Assembly: GCA_902825945.1 (NCBI GenBank)
Contig: CADECY010000094.1
Location: 1-37,222 of the forward strand
Source of the DNA: an uncultured Acidobacteriota bacterium
GTDB lineage: Bacteria > Acidobacteriota > Terriglobia > Bryobacterales > Bryobacteraceae
Direction of reading: 5' to 3'
DNA: 37,222 bases
Positions within the stretch are counted from its first letter, which is position 1, and the number at the start of each line of letters is the position of its first letter. A program made the position numbers and the translations under genes. Under the pieces are notes generated by a model. The model did no database searches and was not told the DNA's origin. It was given only the letters and a program-made list of their open reading frames with translations. This document shows, piece after piece, positions 35,569-37,222 of the stretch.

Positions 35569-36741
35569 CTAGCCTCGCCGGCCTGACTTCGCCGTCGCCC
35601 GCGCCGGTTCCGGAACCGGACGCGCGAACGCGTTCAGTCCCAGGACCGATTCCGTGTTGGCAACCTCCGCCATCGCATGGTAGGGCATCCCCTCCGCCTC
35701 GCGATGGAACGTCATTGCCCGGGTCTCGCCATCGAAATCGACCTTGATCCAGTCGCCCGAGCGCACCTGCGCCGTCGCAATCAGGTTCGACAGCGGCTGC
35801 ACCAGGGTCCGTTCAATCGCGCGTTTGAGATGGCGCGCGCCGTACTTCGGATCGGTGCCCTGCTCGAGCAGATATTCCTTGGCGTCCGCCGAGACGGTGA
35901 ACACGAACGATCGCTCTCCGCCCGCCGACTCGAACACCCGCCGCTGCACGTAGTTCAATTCGATATCGAGGATCTTACGAAGCTGCTCCTCGCCGAGAGG
36001 CCGGAATACTACCACCTTGTCCATGCGATTCATGAACTCCGGTGTGAACTTCCGCCGTGCCGCTTCCATTCCGCTCGACTTGATCTTGTTCTCCATTTTC
36101 GGATCGTCCCGAAACGACTTCAGCGGATCGTGCAGGGACGAGGCGAATCCCATTTTGGGACTCATGATGGAACTCATCTCCGCCGCGCCGAGATTCGACG
36201 TCATGAAAATCATGCATCGCGAAAAGTCCACCTTGCGATTGTCGCCAAGCGTCAGTGTCGCCTTGTCGAGAATTCCCAACAGCAGGTTCCACAGCGCATC
36301 GGACGCCTTCTCGATTTCGTCGAACAGGATGAAGCTCACCTTGCATCCGTCCGAACTGTAGGCGTGGATGGTCTCCTGGCTCAGCAACGGATGCGTCTCG
36401 CGATGTCCGAGGTAGCCCGGTGGAGAACCAATCAGCTTGGCGATTTCGTGAGAGTGCTGGAACTCGGCACAATCGATCTTGGTGACCGCGCGCGGATGGC
36501 CGATCAGAGCCTCCGATGTCGCTTCGACGACGCGCGTCTTGCCAGTGCCGGTCGGGCCGAGGAACAGAAAGTTCGCGATCGGACGCCCCGGCGCGGTCAT
36601 TCCCGTCAAATACATCTGGTAGATGTTGACAATGTGCTGGACAGCTTCCTCCTGGCCGACGACAAGCCGCCGGAGGGTATCCTCGAGCACGCGGGCCTCA
36701 CGGCCCGTGCGCGTTGGGTCTAGTGGGACACTTCCCCGCAT
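35569..36741 (-). CDS. Single-ring Clp/HSP100-type AAA+ ATPase
   Basis: A 390-residue ATPase equivalent to the second AAA domain of ClpA/B/C. Walker A GPTGTGKT is at 62-69, the pore loop GSPPGYLGHRE at 105-115 (Y110), Walker B ILFDEIE at 138-144, sensor 1 TSN at 181-183, the arginine-finger helix FTPEFMNRMDKVVVF follows, and sensor 2 is in DPKYGARHLKRAIERTL. The N-domain, first AAA ring and middle domain of ClpB are missing. KMGFAS at 196-201 lies where ClpA/ClpC carry their ClpP-binding (I/L/V)-G-(F/L) loop. Start ATG 36741 has a strong SD (AAGGAG, 8 nt); the longer frame is antisense noise. It probably unfolds proteins. Confidence 0.92.
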   Translation of the reverse strand: MRGSVPLDPTRTGREARVLEDTLRRLVVGQEEAVQHIVNIYQMYLTGMTAPGRPIANFLFLGPTGTGKTRVVEATSEALIGHPRAVTKIDCAEFQHSHEIAKLIGSPPGYLGHRETHPLLSQETIHAYSSDGCKVSFILFDEIEKASDALWNLLLGILDKATLTLGDNRKVDFSRCMIFMTSNLGAAEMSSIMSPKMGFASSLHDPLKSFRDDPKMENKIKSSGMEAARRKFTPEFMNRMDKVVVFRPLGEEQLRKILDIELNYVQRRVFESAGGERSFVFTVSADAKEYLLEQGTDPKYGARHLKRAIERTLVQPLSNLIATAQVRSGDWIKVDFDGETRAMTFHREAEGMPYHAMAEVANTESVLGLNAFARPVPEPARATAKSGRRG

Positions 36742-36827
36742 CCGCCACGCTCCTTGGTTTCCAAACAGTGTCACCACGGACCGCCAGAGTGCACGAGCAG
36801 GGCCAAACCCGCCACCTACTCCCTGGG

Positions 36828-37222
36828 CTACTTCCTCGGCGGACGGGAGGGCCTGACCTCGATGTGCGAGACCAGTGTCCGCTCCGGCATGCGGAGGAGC
36901 ATCAGGACGATGTCGGCGATATCTTGCGGTGCGATCTTCCACTCGTTCGAGCTTTCGGGCCGTGGGCTGAATTGCGTGTTCACGCTGCCCGGCAGGATCG
37001 TGCTGACCCGCACGTTGTCGTAGCGATGGTCGAGCATCATCGCTTCCGAGAATCCGTTTAGAGCGAACTTCGACGCGTTATACACGGCGCCGCCCGCGAA
37101 CGGATTCTTCCCCGCCAAGGAGCCAATCTGGATCAGGTAGCCGCCGCCGCGCTGGCGAAAGCGGGCGAGGGCCTCCTGGCTGCAATGAAAGACGCCGGTG
37201 AGGTTCGTTTCGATCACTCGAT
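36828..37222 (-). CDS. Short-chain dehydrogenase/reductase, C-terminal part (5' end outside the window)
   Basis: The visible 131 residues are the C-terminal half of a classical SDR. The frame enters from beyond 37222 at the NLTGVFHCSQ helix, followed by the catalytic serine strand (LIQIGSLAGKNPF), the YNASK motif with catalytic Tyr and Lys, and the NVRVSTILPGSVNTQF segment. The N-terminal glycine-rich cofactor site lies outside the window. The substrate is unknown. It is transcribed towards the AAA+ gene, with an 86-bp gap. Confidence 0.93.
   Translation of the reverse strand, partial: RVIETNLTGVFHCSQEALARFRQRGGGYLIQIGSLAGKNPFAGGAVYNASKFALNGFSEAMMLDHRYDNVRVSTILPGSVNTQFSPRPESSNEWKIAPQDIADIVLMLLRMPERTLVSHIEVRPSRPPRK

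Noticed and set aside
35677..36723. 348-residue open frame on plus
   Set aside because: Antisense to the AAA+ ATPase, whose Walker and sensor motifs are all on the minus strand.

Overview
The window is GC-rich, densely packed bacterial chromosome with 35 supportable protein genes and no visible RNA gene, CRISPR array or insertion sequence. The gene families point to Acidobacteriota, probably the Solibacter/Bryobacter lineage. Evidence for this is a DUF1549/DUF1553 plus DUF1501 pair, DUF1080, Tat-exported Gfo/Idh and aldo/keto reductase proteins, a DUF6677-like membrane protein and a short IPT/TIG secreted protein. The assignment is inference from gene content; no rRNA is present to confirm it.

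Layout. 1-2881 (+): 3' end of metG, tatD and a long-chain polyprenyl diphosphate synthase. 3023-5746: a DUF362 gene and a coupled VOC gene on the minus strand, divergent from a Tat-exported aldo/keto reductase. 5881-10581 (-): a run of five genes (IPT/TIG protein, HD protein, exported protein of unknown function, sthA, DUF1080). 10747-14361 (+): DUF1549/DUF1553 and DUF1501, the typical planctomycete/Solibacter pair. 14366-17154 (-): exported esterase followed by an HDOD protein. 17175-19438 (+): GT9-like protein and an exported LssY_C protein. 19404-20608 (-): rpmI, rplT, a ZapB-like coiled coil and zapA. 20717-24211 (+): AI-2E family transporter, HupE/UreJ-like membrane protein, exported M28 peptidase. 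24219-24803 (-): two small membrane proteins. 24841-30598 (+): DUF1175 lipoprotein, thioester alpha-2-macroglobulin and a small membrane protein. 30502-33809 (-): nucleoside hydrolase, then a transpeptidase/SpoIID/metallopeptidase fusion. 33848-35559 (+): Tat-exported Gfo/Idh oxidoreductase and an unknown protein. 35569-37222 (-): a single-ring Clp-type AAA+ ATPase and a truncated SDR gene.

How the genes work together. Housekeeping functions are tRNA charging, quinone/undecaprenyl-type lipid precursor synthesis, ribosomal proteins and Z-ring accessory proteins. The rest is dominated by the cell envelope and periplasm. At least five proteins carry twin-arginine signals, suggesting periplasmic sugar redox chemistry alongside DUF1080. 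The 24.8-33.8 kb part looks like an envelope defence and remodelling locus.

The most interesting points are as follows. (1) A transpeptidase and a SpoIID-peptidase gene are joined in frame through a 53-bp-period repeat. (2) An alpha-2-macroglobulin locus mixes features of the two known bacterial types. (3) The esterase gene has an in-frame amber codon followed by 57 coding-like codons. (4) Many -10 boxes lie 7-11 nt before start codons, suggesting leaderless transcripts. (5) A single-ring HSP100 ATPase carries a candidate ClpP-docking loop.
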